64,000 nucleotides of DNA from Albula goreensis (GCA_022829145.1 CM040743.1:37419905-37483904), one strand, 5' to 3'. Counted from the stretch's first letter, positions 25,901-37,195 are shown. The notes: generated from the letters alone by a model not told the origin. A program made the numbers and translations.

Positions 25901-28412
25901 CCAGCCTCTCCCTTCACCTGTGTGGTATAGTCCAGGGGTGGTTGTACACCTTGCTCCACTCTCCTGTGTAGTATTGCACAGGGAGTGGCTGTTTCTCCCT
26001 GCTCCATCCTCCTGTCTGGTACTGTTCAGGGGGTGGTTGTCTCTCGAAGCTCCACTCTCCTGTGTGATATTGTCTTGGGGATGTTTTAAACTCCCCCACA
26101 TTGTCCTGTGTGGTATTGTCCCAGGGGGTGGCCGTCTCCCCCCGCTAAACTCTCCTGTGTGGTATTGACCAGGGGGTGGCCGTCTCCCCACTAAACTCTC
26201 CTGTGTGGTATTGACCAGGGGGTGGTTGTCTCCCCAGGTATCATCACAGGGCAGGACTGACACCCTGGCACAAGGCTCCCTCTCCAAAGAGACCAGCCAG
26301 GGCAAAGTGAGTCCATCCCATCTCTCAAGTGCTCGCACTCTCACTCTCTTCCTCTTTCTCTTCTTTTCCTGTCCTTTTCTCTAATTTCTCTCTGTCCCTG
26401 ACCACACCTTTCCTCCCTTTCGCTCTCCACCCTCCCTCTCCTCTTCTGTCATGTCCTGTCCATTCTATGGGACTGGTATGCCCTACCTCTCTCCTTGTGT
26501 TCCATGACCAAGCTGGTTTTTTTGGCATGAAAACAGCAGTGCTACCAGTCTGCCATGCATTTTGTCTGTCTTGGTAAAAATGCTTCCAAGAGACAAATTT
26601 CTTCACTGAAAATCCCTAACATTAGCACATTGAACACTAGTACAACATTCATACAAACTGCCATAAATACACAAAGAAAGCATACAGAGCACTTAAAGGG
26701 CCTGCATAGTATACAGCACAATATATCCAAACATTAATGGTGATAATTATCTAAACACACACACAAACACGCACACATGCACACAGCTTCTTTGTTTCTT
26801 TGTTGTTCTGTGCAGTTTGACAAGTGCTTGTGGTCTCTGTGATGGACAGACAGAGGGGCCCAAGGGCAGAGAGGGCAGTTTCAAGGGAGACTGTTCTTAG
26901 CTCCCTTCCTCACGGAAAAAGCCCTGCTCTCTCCTTGGACGAAGTCCATATCATTTGGCCCCATTTGTAGTTGGACTGTCGCAGAGTGCCCATTTTCCAG
27001 AGGCAATGAAAAAATGAAAAGCACCTCCGTGTCTCTCCCCTCCTCGTGTTTCTCTGCCCTGTCAAAGCCCGGCCATGCACCCATTATTCCCATCCTCCTT
27101 TCACCGTAACAGCCCTGAGCCTCAAATCGGTCTCCCTAAACTCAGGTTTACGTTGGGAAATGAAATCCGTTTGTCCCTCCACTTCCTCAGTTGGTTTTCT
27201 TACTGGAAATGAAACAGAAGGAATGGGGTTGGGTTATTGAGGAAAAAAGGAAACACCAGAGGATTGCCTTTGGGAAATAATGTCCACTCATGTGTTTGCA
27301 GCTAATCGTTGATGTAGAGAACGAGTTAGCTTGTGGTTGTGCGTGTGTGTTTGGCTTTGCCTACCTGTCTCTAGCCATCCTTCAGTGTGACAAACATGCT
27401 GTTCAGTTCAAAGTTCAAATCAGATGAAAGGCCACCTGCAATCCCTTTATGCAGAACATAAACCCAAGGAAAGTATTAAGCTAGGCACACCAAGAATTTA
27501 TCTGTCAGCCTAGTAGAAACCATATATTTAATTTTTGCTTGGTGTGCTCAGTGAAACATTACTTGGATTTCATACTGTCAACTCACTCAGTAGTTCCCAG
27601 GATCTTAGAAGAGTCTTTTAAAGTGCCTAGCGTAGTATGGGAATAATCCAGTCAAGATTATTTTGTGGCATTTTTTGCTTAGAAAACAGAGAGTAGTCCA
27701 GCCAGTCTCAGAGTACATTGGTGACAACAAATAGAATAAGATGTACAATGACTGGGAGATACTTTTTGCCTATACTTCAAGGCTCCCTGTGGGTATCCAG
27801 GAAAGTGTCTACCAATCACCATTGGCATTTTTCTGTTAGTAGTTTCTAATGTAATCTGTGATTGGTGATGGTCGTCTCTGTTTTCTATGTGTAAAGGAAT
27901 GCCACGTCTGCATCCATGCTATTTTCGTGATGGCGTTTAAATCTAAAATTGAAATACTGATCTTTTTTTAAGAATGCCATTGGGATGGCCATAGTGTAGA
28001 TCAGGATACCTAGATCAGCACTCATGCTTGGCTGTGTCATCTCTCCTTAAACGCCTGGACAGCAGGAGGCCGTAGCTTGTCCCACAGAGCCATCGATCCC
28101 AGTATAAAAGCCACAATAAAAGAATAGTTCTTCCACTAAAGCAGACAGAATGAAACATGTCAGCTCAAACTGTGAAAAAGATTGGTATCCATAAAATTCA
28201 GGATGGAGACCAAAGGAAGAGCCCAGACTTGGGCTTGGAGGGAAATAAGCTCAGAGTGAGGCCTGGTCTGTAACTGGCCTCAGATCAGAGCCTGTCCCCT
28301 CTAGCATAAGCACCCACACATTTGGAGACCTTCCATTTGCAGGCTCTGGCTTTTCTGTTCAGGGACTGAGCTACAGCCTTCTGCTGCATAGTATGTTTCT
28401 GTTTGTTTTTGA

Positions 28413-28504
<92 letters not shown>

Positions 28505-31500
28505 TGCAGTCTTTATATGTGTACTGTACATAGGTGCGTACATGTTGGTGTGTGTTTGTATGTTTGTACACTGTGTTAATGTGTGAGTACTACAGTTATG
28601 CTAGAGTACTATACAGGGTGTGGGCACATAAGGATCCTGTGTGTGCGTGTGTGTGTGAGTGCGCGTGCATGTGTGTGTGTGTGTGTGTGTGTGGTGAAGA
28701 GGGTACAGAAAAATGCAGGGTTTATCACTTCAGCTGACCTCTGGCATGGGGTTGTTATCGAAAGTGTACAAGTCAGTTTGCCCCATGTCATTACCACTAT
28801 ATGTGTCCAGAGAAGTGTGTTTGGTGCTTGGTGTTTGGTGTCTGTGAGTATGATTTTCTGTATGAATGAAAATTAATCTCAGGGTGTGAATTTCTATTAT
28901 GGTACAAATTCCTTGCTAAAAAATCTATATGACCTTGGCTCAGACTTAATTCTAAAATTACATTTGGAAGTGCATGACATTTGAATACAGGACATTTAAT
29001 TCAAATTGAATAAAGGGCACTGAATGGATAATGGATATTCCAAACCATTACTTTTAATATGGATTTAAGTGCAAAAGGGAACTTTTGCACTGAAATCCAG
29101 GAAATGTTTGGACTTAAATCCATATCAAGATTGTGCCAATTAAAAAAAATCAATCAATAAATGATTTAATCAGAAGCAAATAATGTTGTGTAAGATTGGG
29201 CTCAAGTCAGAGTAAGGAATGTGCCAGAAGGATTTTGCGTAAGGACAGATAACTCATTGGTGTTCTAGAAGCTTCTGCTAACCTGCCCCCACCCACCAAC
29301 CTCCCCACCCCCTCTAACCCGGGGTCCCCTGGTGATCCTGCCCTCTCTCCTGCTATGCTGTGTTATAGGTTCAGATAGTCACCAAAAAACTGGACTTCAG
29401 CCATGTCACCTCACGTTGTGGCTCCAAGGACAATATCAAGCATGTTCCCGGGGGAGGGAATGTAAGTACATAGCCTTTCACTGATACGTCAGATATTACT
29501 GTCCAACTTAAACCCAGAATCACTTTAAATAACACCGCTAAGATCATTTCCATTTACACCTGTAGTTGTATGTGAGAAATAAAAATACGTTTAGGAAAGG
29601 GGGCCACCAGCGCTTTTCTCAAATTCCATATTATTCCCATGATACAGTGACTTCCAAACTCATGTACAGGCATCCTTTTTATGGACATCAGCTCAGCCTT
29701 TAAGGCCAGTTAATTCCTTTAAATGTTGTAATAAACTGCTGGATATGAATATTAACGCAGTACAGTGTTTGTGTTCATTCTGGGCTTCCTACTAAAAAGA
29801 TGTAAATGCAGCTCCCAGCTCTGTCTCATGACCTGCCCGCATTTTCCCCTTGAAATAATTATCAAACCCAGTGACTCACTGAATCACACAGCATAGATTA
29901 AACCCTCATGAATAACATAGCAGAGCGTTAACGCATATCAAAAAGTACAAGATACTGTATCAAACTGAGTGATGTATATGGTTAAACAGCCTGAGAATCA
30001 CGGATACTTTGATCGTTTGACACATACAGTAACACTTGTGTGTTTTTCAAATATCCAAACAGACCACTCTGAATGATGAAATAAAAAATCAGAGTTTGAG
30101 AGCAGGGTAGTACTATCTAACATCAACCAGACACAAAAATAGATTCTGTGTTTACATTAATTGTGAATAGTGACATTAATTACATATTTAACCATGAAGC
30201 AAATCAAAGTATGGAGTACATATATAAATAGTATTTGAATTAAACAAGTGATAAAATGTCTACGTTATGCCTACCTGTAAACGTTAATGAATAACTACGC
30301 CAGTAAAATGCTGTTTAATCACACTGATCACCTTCCGAACCAAGTTCTCGCTCTCATTCTTTCTCTCTCTTTCTTTGTGTCAGTTTCCTCACTCATACAG
30401 TTCAGTTTAAATTTACAGCAGGACAGTGTGGCAAAGGCAGACGTTCTGTCTATAATCTGCCTCTCATTATAGCACTTGCCCTCACTGAGTGATTTTGCTC
30501 TGACAATGAGCTGTATGTCCTCATAACACTATAAGTAGACCTGTTGTGTGCTTGAGTGATGTCAGAGGCCAATGAGCTTCATTGGCAACGTGTCTGTTTA
30601 CTCTCCTGTCATTGTAATTTCAAGATCCAATAAGTTCAAGATTAGCTTCTTAGTTCCTTTTGGAGAGCAAAGTCAATCATAAGGGATAAGGGAGAGGCCT
30701 AGGGTATCACCATGTTGTACTTCCAGTTAGATAAACTTCTCTGTCTTTCTCCATTTTAGGGATGTAGCCTAGTCCTGATGTTGCTGTGGCTGTTATGAAA
30801 AGCATTCACCTTTCTTTTATGCGGTTCCATAAGCCCTAAAGATCTGGACGTTCCTGGCTCTGTAAATAGAGTTAATTGAACGTGGTTGTTACAAATAGGT
30901 TTTTTGTGGGACTCCTGTAGTGATCTCTCTCAGCATCAACAAAACAACAATAGTTGTTCTGGCCTCTGAATCTGTTCTGATTGATCATCAGCCATGAATG
31001 CAGAACTGTCCTGATTTCGTTCAGGGTCAGTCTGCTCAAGGTTTTGGCAGGGCTATGACAGAGCAATACCTCTATAATTGTCCACCTGTATACATAGGAT
31101 GGAATGCAGAATATCATGTATTTGTACCAGTGATAAAAGCCTCAAACTACAAGGTTCAGCTTGTGGTTCCAACCTCCATATTAGCAACTGCGCATTGATA
31201 TTCAAACAAATACATGATTCACTAGCATGCTCACTGTTGGTATGGATGTCACATTTGAAAGAGTGAAATTGCAAGTCATGTGCATTAGATTGATGTTAAG
31301 TGTGAAAATATATTTATATTTTCTTTTAAAGAAATTCTTTCTTTCAAGTTTTCCTCCCAATATGGAATATCTAAGCACAATTGTAAGTAAATTTGATTGC
31401 CACAGCAGCTGTCCACAGCTGCTTCTTTTACTGTGCAATCACAGTAATTGTGCTGGAGGACTATACATGTTGACAGGAGCTGGTGAAAGCAGTCTGCAGG

Positions 31501-31977
31501 CAAGCAATTAACCTGAGGAGTCAAAATTGCATGTAGAGAGAGAGAGGGTATTACGACAGGGGCAGCAGCACTGCCAGTTATGTACAGCCCTGTAAGGGGT
31601 GTATCACTGCTTCAAAGTACAGTGCTTCCACTGGATATGCCACCTTTCAACTAAAATGCATCCCTGTCAGAAGACAATTATGTATGGGATATAAAAAATG
31701 CATTTGTTCTACTTTCTATTTGAAATAATTCACAAGGAGTTCTGAAATGTTCTCCTAGGCTTGTATGTCTCTGTCGGATTTGTGAGACTTTCTCTCTTTG
31801 CTAAATTGGCCAGTCACATTGGGTGCATTCACGTCACAGCAGTTTGTTTAGTTTCTGTTTTTTGTGTTACACAGATCCAGATTCTCAACAAGAAGGTCGA
31901 CTTGAGCAAAGTCACCTCCAAGTGTGGCTCCAAGGACAATATCAAGCATAAGCCAGGTGAAGTGTCCTTAGACCTAT

Positions 31978-32047
<70 letters not shown>

Positions 32048-32863
32048 TAAGCTCAGTTTCATAACTGGTGCTGGAGGATTTATTGCTGGTGTACTGAGCA
32101 CATGTCTTCTGTAGGAGGTGGCGATGTGAAGATCCAGTCCCACAAGGCTAACGTCAAAACTCAGTCCAAAGTGGGGTCATTGGACAACATGAACCATGAA
32201 CCAGGGCTTAACCTTAATAAGGTAAGGTCATGGAGTCTTACCAGCACACAGCGAAAAACTGTCCATGATGAAAGGACAGAAATTCATTATTCTTGTTCGG
32301 TACCATAACTGGAGTTTTAGCATCTCACATTGATTTTGTATCACTCTGTATGTGATTTGCTAAAAATGAAATAGTCAGTTTGACAAATAACCAGTTTTGG
32401 GAGAGGCACATGACATACTAATCCGCTAAAGCTCACCCTCCACCCTCAGAAACCTGCAGGCATCCATCATGTTCTCCAGAGGATTTAACAAAGCCAGTCC
32501 TAAGCTAGAGTTAACACTCTGCTTCCATACTGTGTACTGACAGGATGGTAGCCAGGGAAATGGAGCTCCCACTAGTGGAACCCCAGCCTCTGAGCCAGAG
32601 AGTGTGGCAAAGGAGAATGGGCTGAAGGAGGGTGTGCCCTGCCTGGGTGAGGGCTTCCGGGACACCCAGGGCCTGGACACACGCATCCCTGAAACAAGTG
32701 CGTACACCTTGCCCTCACCAAACCCTGCCTTGTTCAAATCAGTCTTACTTCACTCTAATTCTCACAACATCCCCTCTTTTTGCCATCTTACCTCTCTCTG
32801 CTGCCCCTCTACTTTTCTTTCTCCTCCTCTCTGGTTTCCCCCTGTCTCTCTGCTGCAGATTGA
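12764..32863 (+). CDS. map4: Microtubule-associated protein 4-like (MAP4/MAP2/tau family), 12 coding exons
   Basis: Binds and stabilises microtubules through C-terminal tubulin-binding repeats. Exons: 12764-13790, 19675-20438, 20893-21135, 23441-23600, 24226-24288, 24942-25183, 26238-26306, 29369-29461, 31875-31956, 32115-32221, 32544-32697, 32859-32863. All use AG acceptors and GT donors and all phases join, giving 1002 codons. Residues 1-342 are Ser/Pro-rich; 446-545 Lys/Glu-rich; 598-810 a Pro/Ala/Lys/Thr-rich basic linker; 811-833, 857-887, 888-915 and 915-950 are repeats R1-R4. R2 (93 nt) and R3 (82 nt) exon sizes equal those of the matching tau exons. MAP4 rather than MAP2 or tau is supported by the spacer exon between R1 and R2, the KHKPGGGDVKI junction and the C-terminal [13 protein letters not shown], which parallels mammalian MAP4. 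The usual MAP4 N-terminus is not in the window. Confidence 0.88.
13870..13930. repeat. TG-rich microsatellite
   Basis: Imperfect TG tract immediately downstream of the first map4 exon. Confidence 0.75.
14090..14117 (+). other. Candidate mini-exon 1 in map4 intron 1
   Basis: 28 bases between an acag acceptor (14086-14089) and a GTACAG donor. It is a diverged duplicate of 15213-15241, with similar intron flanks including the CAGACAGA repeat after the donor. Read from the upstream exon's phase it encodes A-P-D-N-T-L-G-W-S but exits in a phase that does not join exon 2. Confidence 0.25.
15213..15241 (+). other. Candidate mini-exon 2 in map4 intron 1
   Basis: 29 bases between a ttcag acceptor and a GTACAG donor. 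From phase 1 it encodes [10 protein letters not shown]. It exits in phase 0, so splicing directly to exon 2 would meet TGA as the first codon and end the protein there. It may be a regulated truncating exon or a non-exonic duplicate. Confidence 0.28.
15996..16009. promoter_or_regulatory. RFX X-box-like motif in map4 intron 1
   Basis: GTTGTTATGGAAAC, third of three similar near-palindromes in the window (also 4457-4470 and 7601-7614). Confidence 0.35.
16903..16937. repeat. (CT)n microsatellite
   Basis: CT dinucleotide run in map4 intron 1. The remainder of that intron (about 15300-19410) shows no further gene. Confidence 0.85.
19414..19612 (-). mobile_element. tRNA-derived SINE in map4 intron 1
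   Basis: On the minus strand the 5' part carries RNA polymerase III promoter motifs: A-box TAGTATAGTGG (complement of 19588-19598) and B-box GGGTTCAATTCC (complement of 19544-19555). It is followed by a body ending in GTCGCTCCTGATAAATG, resembling the common fish SINE tail with a GTCGCTCTGGATAA core. It ends about 60 bases before the map4 Lys/Glu exon, so it sits inside the acceptor region of that intron in antisense. Confidence 0.7.
19675..20438 (+). CDS. map4: map4 exon 2: Lys/Glu-rich helix exon
   Basis: Residues 343-597. It joins in phase 1 (first codon GTG across the junction) and exits in phase 0. The first half repeats short KxDKxEKxE blocks. Residues about 446-545 are nearly pure Glu/Lys with Met or Ile every fifth position (EKEKM units from a 15-base repeat), with the i/i+4 charge pattern expected of a stable single alpha-helix. 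The last part, [12 protein letters not shown], parallels the mammalian MAP4 junction before its Pro-rich basic region. Long antisense frames across this exon result only from its lack of T and its GA repeats. Confidence 0.88.
20893..21135 (+). CDS. map4: map4 exon 3: Pro/Ala/Lys-rich basic region
   Basis: 81 codons, phase 0 at both ends, with [10 protein letters not shown] and AREVKPK motifs typical of the MAP4 Pro-rich region that strengthens microtubule binding. Acceptor cctcag, donor GTGAGT. Confidence 0.87.
22139..22172. repeat. SINE tail fragment
   Basis: CTGGATAAAAGCATCTGTAG resembles the 3' tail of common fish SINEs. No body is preserved. Confidence 0.35.
23441..23600 (+). CDS. map4: map4 exon 4: Ser/Thr/Pro-rich basic region
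   Basis: Starts [13 protein letters not shown] and contains a Thr-rich run and [12 protein letters not shown]. Enters in phase 0, leaves in phase 1 at GTGAGT. TP and SP sites here are the kind phosphorylated in MAP4 to lower microtubule affinity (family knowledge). Confidence 0.85.
24226..24288 (+). CDS. map4: map4 exon 5: short linker exon
   Basis: Encodes [21 protein letters not shown], aligning with the mammalian MAP4 stretch KTEGKPAEVKK. Phase 1 in and out. Confidence 0.85.
24713..24731. repeat. (CT)n microsatellite
   Basis: Short CT run in map4 intron 5. Confidence 0.8.
24942..25183 (+). CDS. map4: map4 exon 6: Pro-rich region and tubulin-binding repeat R1
   Basis: Begins [11 protein letters not shown], like the mammalian MAP4 exon, and ends with repeat R1: [19 protein letters not shown] followed by HQPGGGK. 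The KIGS is the KXGS motif phosphorylated by MARK kinases in this family. Confidence 0.92.
25911..26237. repeat. Minisatellite of 46-49-base units ending in a splice acceptor
   Basis: Seven units share a core like CTCTCCTGTGTGGTATTG followed by a G-rich run. They start at 25911, 25959, 26007, 26055, 26101, 26150 and 26196. The last unit is cut after 42 bases at tccccag, which is the acceptor of the map4 spacer exon at 26238. Confidence 0.88.
26238..26306 (+). CDS. map4: map4 exon 7: spacer between R1 and R2
   Basis: 23 codons ([20 protein letters not shown], then QGK), phase 0 at both ends and so skippable in frame. It corresponds to the MAP4-specific spacer between R1 and R2 and is Gln/Ser/Thr-rich as in mammals, though shorter. 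Confidence 0.75.
26740..29368. other. map4 intron 7, no further exon recognised
   Basis: Contains CA repeats near 26755-26785, a 42-unit TG microsatellite at 28414-28497 and a second TG tract at 28640-28693. No family-like frame is present. Confidence 0.6.
28414..28497. repeat. (TG)42 microsatellite
   Basis: 84 uninterrupted bases of TG. Complementary CA frames give poly-His/Thr artefacts. Confidence 0.97.
29369..29461 (+). CDS. map4: map4 exon 8: tubulin-binding repeat R2
   Basis: 31 codons: [19 protein letters not shown], then [12 protein letters not shown]. The 93-base length equals that of the alternatively spliced R2 exon of tau, and both ends are phase 0, so skipping would keep frame. 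The KXGS motif reads RCGS here. Confidence 0.95.
31875..31956 (+). CDS. map4: map4 exon 9: tubulin-binding repeat R3
   Basis: 82 bases: [19 protein letters not shown], then KDNIKHKPG. Same size as the R3 exon of tau. Carries an intact KCGS. Confidence 0.95.
31981..32046. repeat. (TG)33 microsatellite in the R3-R4 intron
   Basis: 66 bases of pure TG inside an intron of only 158 bases (31957-32114), starting 24 bases after the donor. Confidence 0.97.
32115..32221 (+). CDS. map4: map4 exon 10: tubulin-binding repeat R4, diverged
   Basis: Starts [19 protein letters not shown], then [25 protein letters not shown] is conserved. The segment before it is two residues shorter than in mammalian MAP4, and the usual glycine tail after the proline is replaced by GLNLNK. 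Confidence 0.92.
32544..32697 (+). CDS. map4: map4 exon 11: C-terminal tail
   Basis: Begins [20 protein letters not shown] and ends [13 protein letters not shown]. The end parallels the mammalian MAP4 terminus (REAQTLDSQIQETSI). Donor GTGCGT at 32698 leaves phase 1. If the donor is not used, the frame stays open to a TGA at 33276-33278. Confidence 0.85.
32859..32863 (+). CDS. map4: map4 terminal codon and stop
   Basis: After a pyrimidine-rich acceptor (ctgctgcag), the bases AT complete an Asn codon and TGA ends the frame, giving a terminus PETN close to the ETSI of mammalian MAP4. Coding part only; the exon continues as 3' UTR. Confidence 0.6.
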
Positions 32864-35800
32864 GTCTCAGAGGCCGTGCTTTAGCCCAAGCGCCCCTGGG
32901 CTCGCAGCGGACCACCGTGCTGACGTCATCACCTGGCCTGCTTCGGGCGGCAGCCTTGCCCCCCTCCACCCCCACCCCACCCGCAACGCAGCACCTCTCA
33001 GCGATTCTCTCGGGTTCCAACTTCCTCCAACTGCCCCCTCAAACCCTGCCCCTTTCCAAACCCCTCCCCCGATTCCCCTCCTTCCCAACAGTGAGGAAGG
33101 GAGGGGAGGAGGGGGCAATTACATGCTAGCAGGAAAAGGAACTCAATCTCAGTCTTCCCACCCTTCAGACACACACAGACATACATGTGCATACGTTCCC
33201 CTAAACCTCCTCTCCAAGTCTTACCTTTATGTTTTCTACCCTTCCTTTAATGCGCACCCATTTGGCCTCCTGATCTGATATTGTGTGCAGACAGTAGGCA
33301 GGATGAGCTCCTAGACTCCTCAGACCTTACTTCTCCTCACTCTGGTCTCGTGGTTATGTGTGAGATTTTAACTCCTGGAGAGATGACATGGCGTCGTTTC
33401 CATGCATGCTCCTGCTCTCGTCTCACCACCCTCCTCTCCAGTATTGTATCCTCCCTCCACCGAAAGCATTAAACCAACACTGTAGCACTTACAGTCTTTG
33501 TCACTATGCAATACCCCACCCCCAATCCTCAGTGTCTCCCCTATGACAGCATAATCTCATGGACTACATCCTGTCCTACCTGCACCTTTGGGTTAACACA
33601 GCTATGGGAACCCTACAATTCACCTGAGGTTTGGTTAGTTGAGTGTGTAAAGTTGGATCCAACAATTAAGGACATCCCTGCCCTCTCCAATCCCCAGCCC
33701 TCCCCTCGCATCCATGTCCTGCACTTCACTCTCCTCCACCCTCCACCAAAAACAGAACTCACTACAGTTATAAACATGTAGATTGTCTGAACAGTAGGCT
33801 ATATGAATCACTTAAATTTCTGTGTTTTGTGACCATGTGTTTGCGTAATTACTGTAACAGTTGAGCTGTGTTGTCATGTTCCGTTTTGTTTACCTCCCTT
33901 TTTTGTTGCACTGTTTTGGTTCTCATTTTTAAATGATAATAATGCCGCATCTATGCTGACAGGGCACACAATATCCTCATAAACACACTGTAGTATTGTT
34001 AGGGGAACAATGGGAAAATGGCTGCCAGTTCAGCTCTCCACTTTTGGTAAGTTTTGTGTGAAAGCCTCAGCCAGCTGATTAAGTACAAGCTACTCAGTCT
34101 AATGACTTTTTCACACAACCTTACCATAAGCATAATGCATGACTGACAGCTGTCTTCCCCTGTCACTACTTTCACCAAGCTAAACATGTACATAAACAGT
34201 AGACTGTGGTGCAGTTATACTGAAAGACATACCTCCATTCAGGGCTTTGAGACTGAAGCAGGGTGTCAGGAAAACACAGAGGAGTGAGACAGACCATAGA
34301 GAAGGAAGGGGACGAGAATGGGGGGAACTGGAATTCTGAAACTGGCGAGGAAGAGCTGAATTGTGGATGAGAGGATATACATTTTTTTGCCTGTGATGTA
34401 CGTTTTTGCCTTGTACTGAATGAACAAATAACTTTTAACTGTTTCCATGCCCTGGCAGAAATAGAGGGATCCAAGTAGAAGAAAGAGGGCAGGGCAGCTG
34501 TGCTCGAGCTTTTTCATTATTGTGTTTAAAATGTAATTACCACGATGAAATGCAGTCCTGAAAGGGCTGGCAATGGGAAATTGGTGGATATGACAATGTG
34601 TCAAGTATGTGCCTCCTTCTTGTACAGATAAAGGGACTCTGTCCCTATAAAAAGACAGAAGGCCAATAGTAAAAAAAAAAAAAAGATTGTTTGGCGGCCT
34701 AGCACACCTATAACCCTTAGAGGTTCAACACTTAACTGATTTAACTGTGACTTGATTTGTGTGACTATTATTTTTGTTTTTCATATTGCCCTTGTTGTGT
34801 TGCCTAGTGCACAGCTTTCGTTGAATGAGTCAACTTAATGGAAATTTCCGTAGATTAATATTGTAAAAGAATTTCATGCAGGGAATGGCAAAATAATAGG
34901 GGCAGGAGCATAGCTCCTTTAGAGCTGAAGGGGGCTGCCTAATATACAGTATCTTGCACTTGTCTTGTTTCAGTATAAGTACTAGTAGAGTATTTTTTCA
35001 GGCCTCTGCGCACCTTGAACATCTGTAGAAATGTTGTGAAACTTATAGTGAATAATGTGCTGTAACTCTGGAGTTCCTGAAGCAAGAACAGACAGAGAGA
35101 AGTAGAGGGATGGGACACCTCTATATAACCCTACTGTAGTTCTTACCACAGTAAAAGGTGGCACAATATGTAATAGAGCATTACAATTCTCAGTAATTCT
35201 CATCTAAGTATTACTTAAGTACATTCACATACATTAACATTACAAACATCGATATACTCAATGGTTGCCTCTTAAATGGGAGAGTTAAGACAGTAGAGAG
35301 ACAGAGATTAGCATGCAGGGGGGATAAAGGGGGTATCCGTCTCTGAAGCTTAATCCAGATGGATTGAATCATTCTTACAGCTGTCAAACCGACCTCTCCC
35401 ACTTCAAATCAGCAAGAGAAATACAAGGAATTTGATGTCACCATCATGCAAATGTGCCACATAGACTTAACAAGACTCCACCATGATGTAGGGTAGTGTA
35501 CAGAATGCAGAGCTAGTGAGTGAAAGCATTGGAAAGAAGCACCTTATATATTATATGTGAGAGTACATTATGATGAAGAGTTATCCTTCTGTTATAAGTA
35601 TGAGCATATCTGTTTACTTAAAATGGTACAGAGAGCCCCCTTTCACCAAATGAAGGAAAAAGAAGCTGAAGGATATGGGAAAAATTTTGGCAATACAAAT
35701 TCTAACTTTATTCATGTAATGAGGTTAAGCAATTTTATCCAGCTTCAAAGTGAAATGTAAACTAAAATCATGATAGCTTAGGAGAAAAAATGTAACACAA

Positions 35801-37195
35801 CCAGTTCCAGAGTAGAAACATTCGTCCACATCACCATAAAACTACAAAATGTACATTTTTTAAATGATGCAACACTACATATAGAAATCAGGCATAATTT
35901 GAGGAGGGTTTTTAGAGTCAAGTGCAGCATGAGGGAGAGTGGTCTCTGAAGACATTGCTTATATACTCCTAGTGGTGAGAGTTCTCACTGCAGCAGAGCT
36001 ATGTGCTTCTGGCACCACTGTCCTTGTCCAGTTCTGTGTGTGCCTGCCCAGGGCCATTTTTATGATTGCTCACCTTCCCTGGTCTTTACTGATGGTTTGC
36101 ACACTTCCCTCTGTCTTCACACAGTTGTATATAAATATATATCTTACTGTTTATACACTATATCACCATGGAAAATAAAAAAAATCTTTTTAGGGCCATA
36201 TGGATGTTAACTACAGCTATAACGTTCATGTACCTTTTGACTATTTCTGGAGAGTGTAGTTTTTTCCTGAAATTCAGTAAGTTTGCCTTTTTTTTTAAAA
36301 AGGGCTGAAGTAAAAGAATGTTTTTAAAATATAATGTATTAAAGACGCAAGGTATATATACAGTATATATGTGTAATGTATTTTTGTTTTGTTCTCCCAA
36401 CCACTACGAGGTGGGTATGTGAGCGAGGAAGATGGGAGGGTTTATGTGTGAGATATTATTATGGAGGGTGACACACTAAATTCAATTTGATTGATTGACT
36501 GGTTGATTGATTGATTGTTGGAGGTGTGTGCCGAGTCCAGTTTGGGGACAGCTAACAGTCAGCAGCCCAAATTAGTGGAACGTAGTGTCTCCCTGACTCT
36601 CTCTGCTTTGGCCACATGTTCCTGTCAACTCCCCTTTTTAAAATATAATTTCCAGGAAGGACCTCCTCAGTTTGACTGTAAAAAGGGGATTGAAATCAGT
36701 GTGATAATAAGAATGTTAAGATTTCAGACATGCCATTTTGGAGCTGAGTCCCTTTTGGAAACAGGATGTGGGCAGAGAGGTTAGGGGTTATGTATAATTT
36801 GGAAATAATGAACCTACTTCCTCCCTCACACAGAAACACTGAGGTGTCCTGGAGATATGAAAGCCCTTCCACACCCTCATGTGAGACTAACAGTAGCTGT
36901 CGATTGGCCTGTGTTATTTAGAGTGCCCCTGGAAAAGCAGCGAGGAGCTCCCTTTGTCCCGCTTTGGCTACTAGAGCACACTGAGTGTGTACACACACTA
37001 ATAGAACACACCGGAAGAGCATGCAGAAGACAATGGATTCTATTAGGTAGACATTTTGTCATGTGCAAGATTCGGTTCTTTTTTCCTTTTAATTTGGAAT
37101 TTTTATTGTCTGGTTTGAAAGAGATGTTTATTGTGGTTAATTGTTAACTAGTGATGTGGTTATTAATCATGGAATAAAAGAAAAAAATGTTTGTC
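32864..37195 (+). other. map4: Probable 3' UTR of map4
   Basis: No further exon is recognisable. The best polyadenylation signal is AATAAA at 37173-37178 followed by a GT/T-rich element at about 37188-37215. Earlier candidates are ATTAAA at 33468-33473 and AATAAA at 36174-36179, so shorter 3' ends are possible. Confidence 0.45.
37173..37178 (+). terminator. map4: Candidate map4 polyadenylation signal
   Basis: AATAAA with a T/GT-rich downstream element within 40 bases. Confidence 0.45.

Noticed and set aside
25859-26344. 161-codon minus-strand ORF with repeated YHTGE motif
   Set aside because: Translation of the 46-49-base minisatellite; periodic because the DNA is.
32604-33129. Alternative 165-codon plus and 83-103-codon minus frames over the map4 C-terminus
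   Set aside because: Shadow frames of a Pro-rich, GC-rich region without homology.
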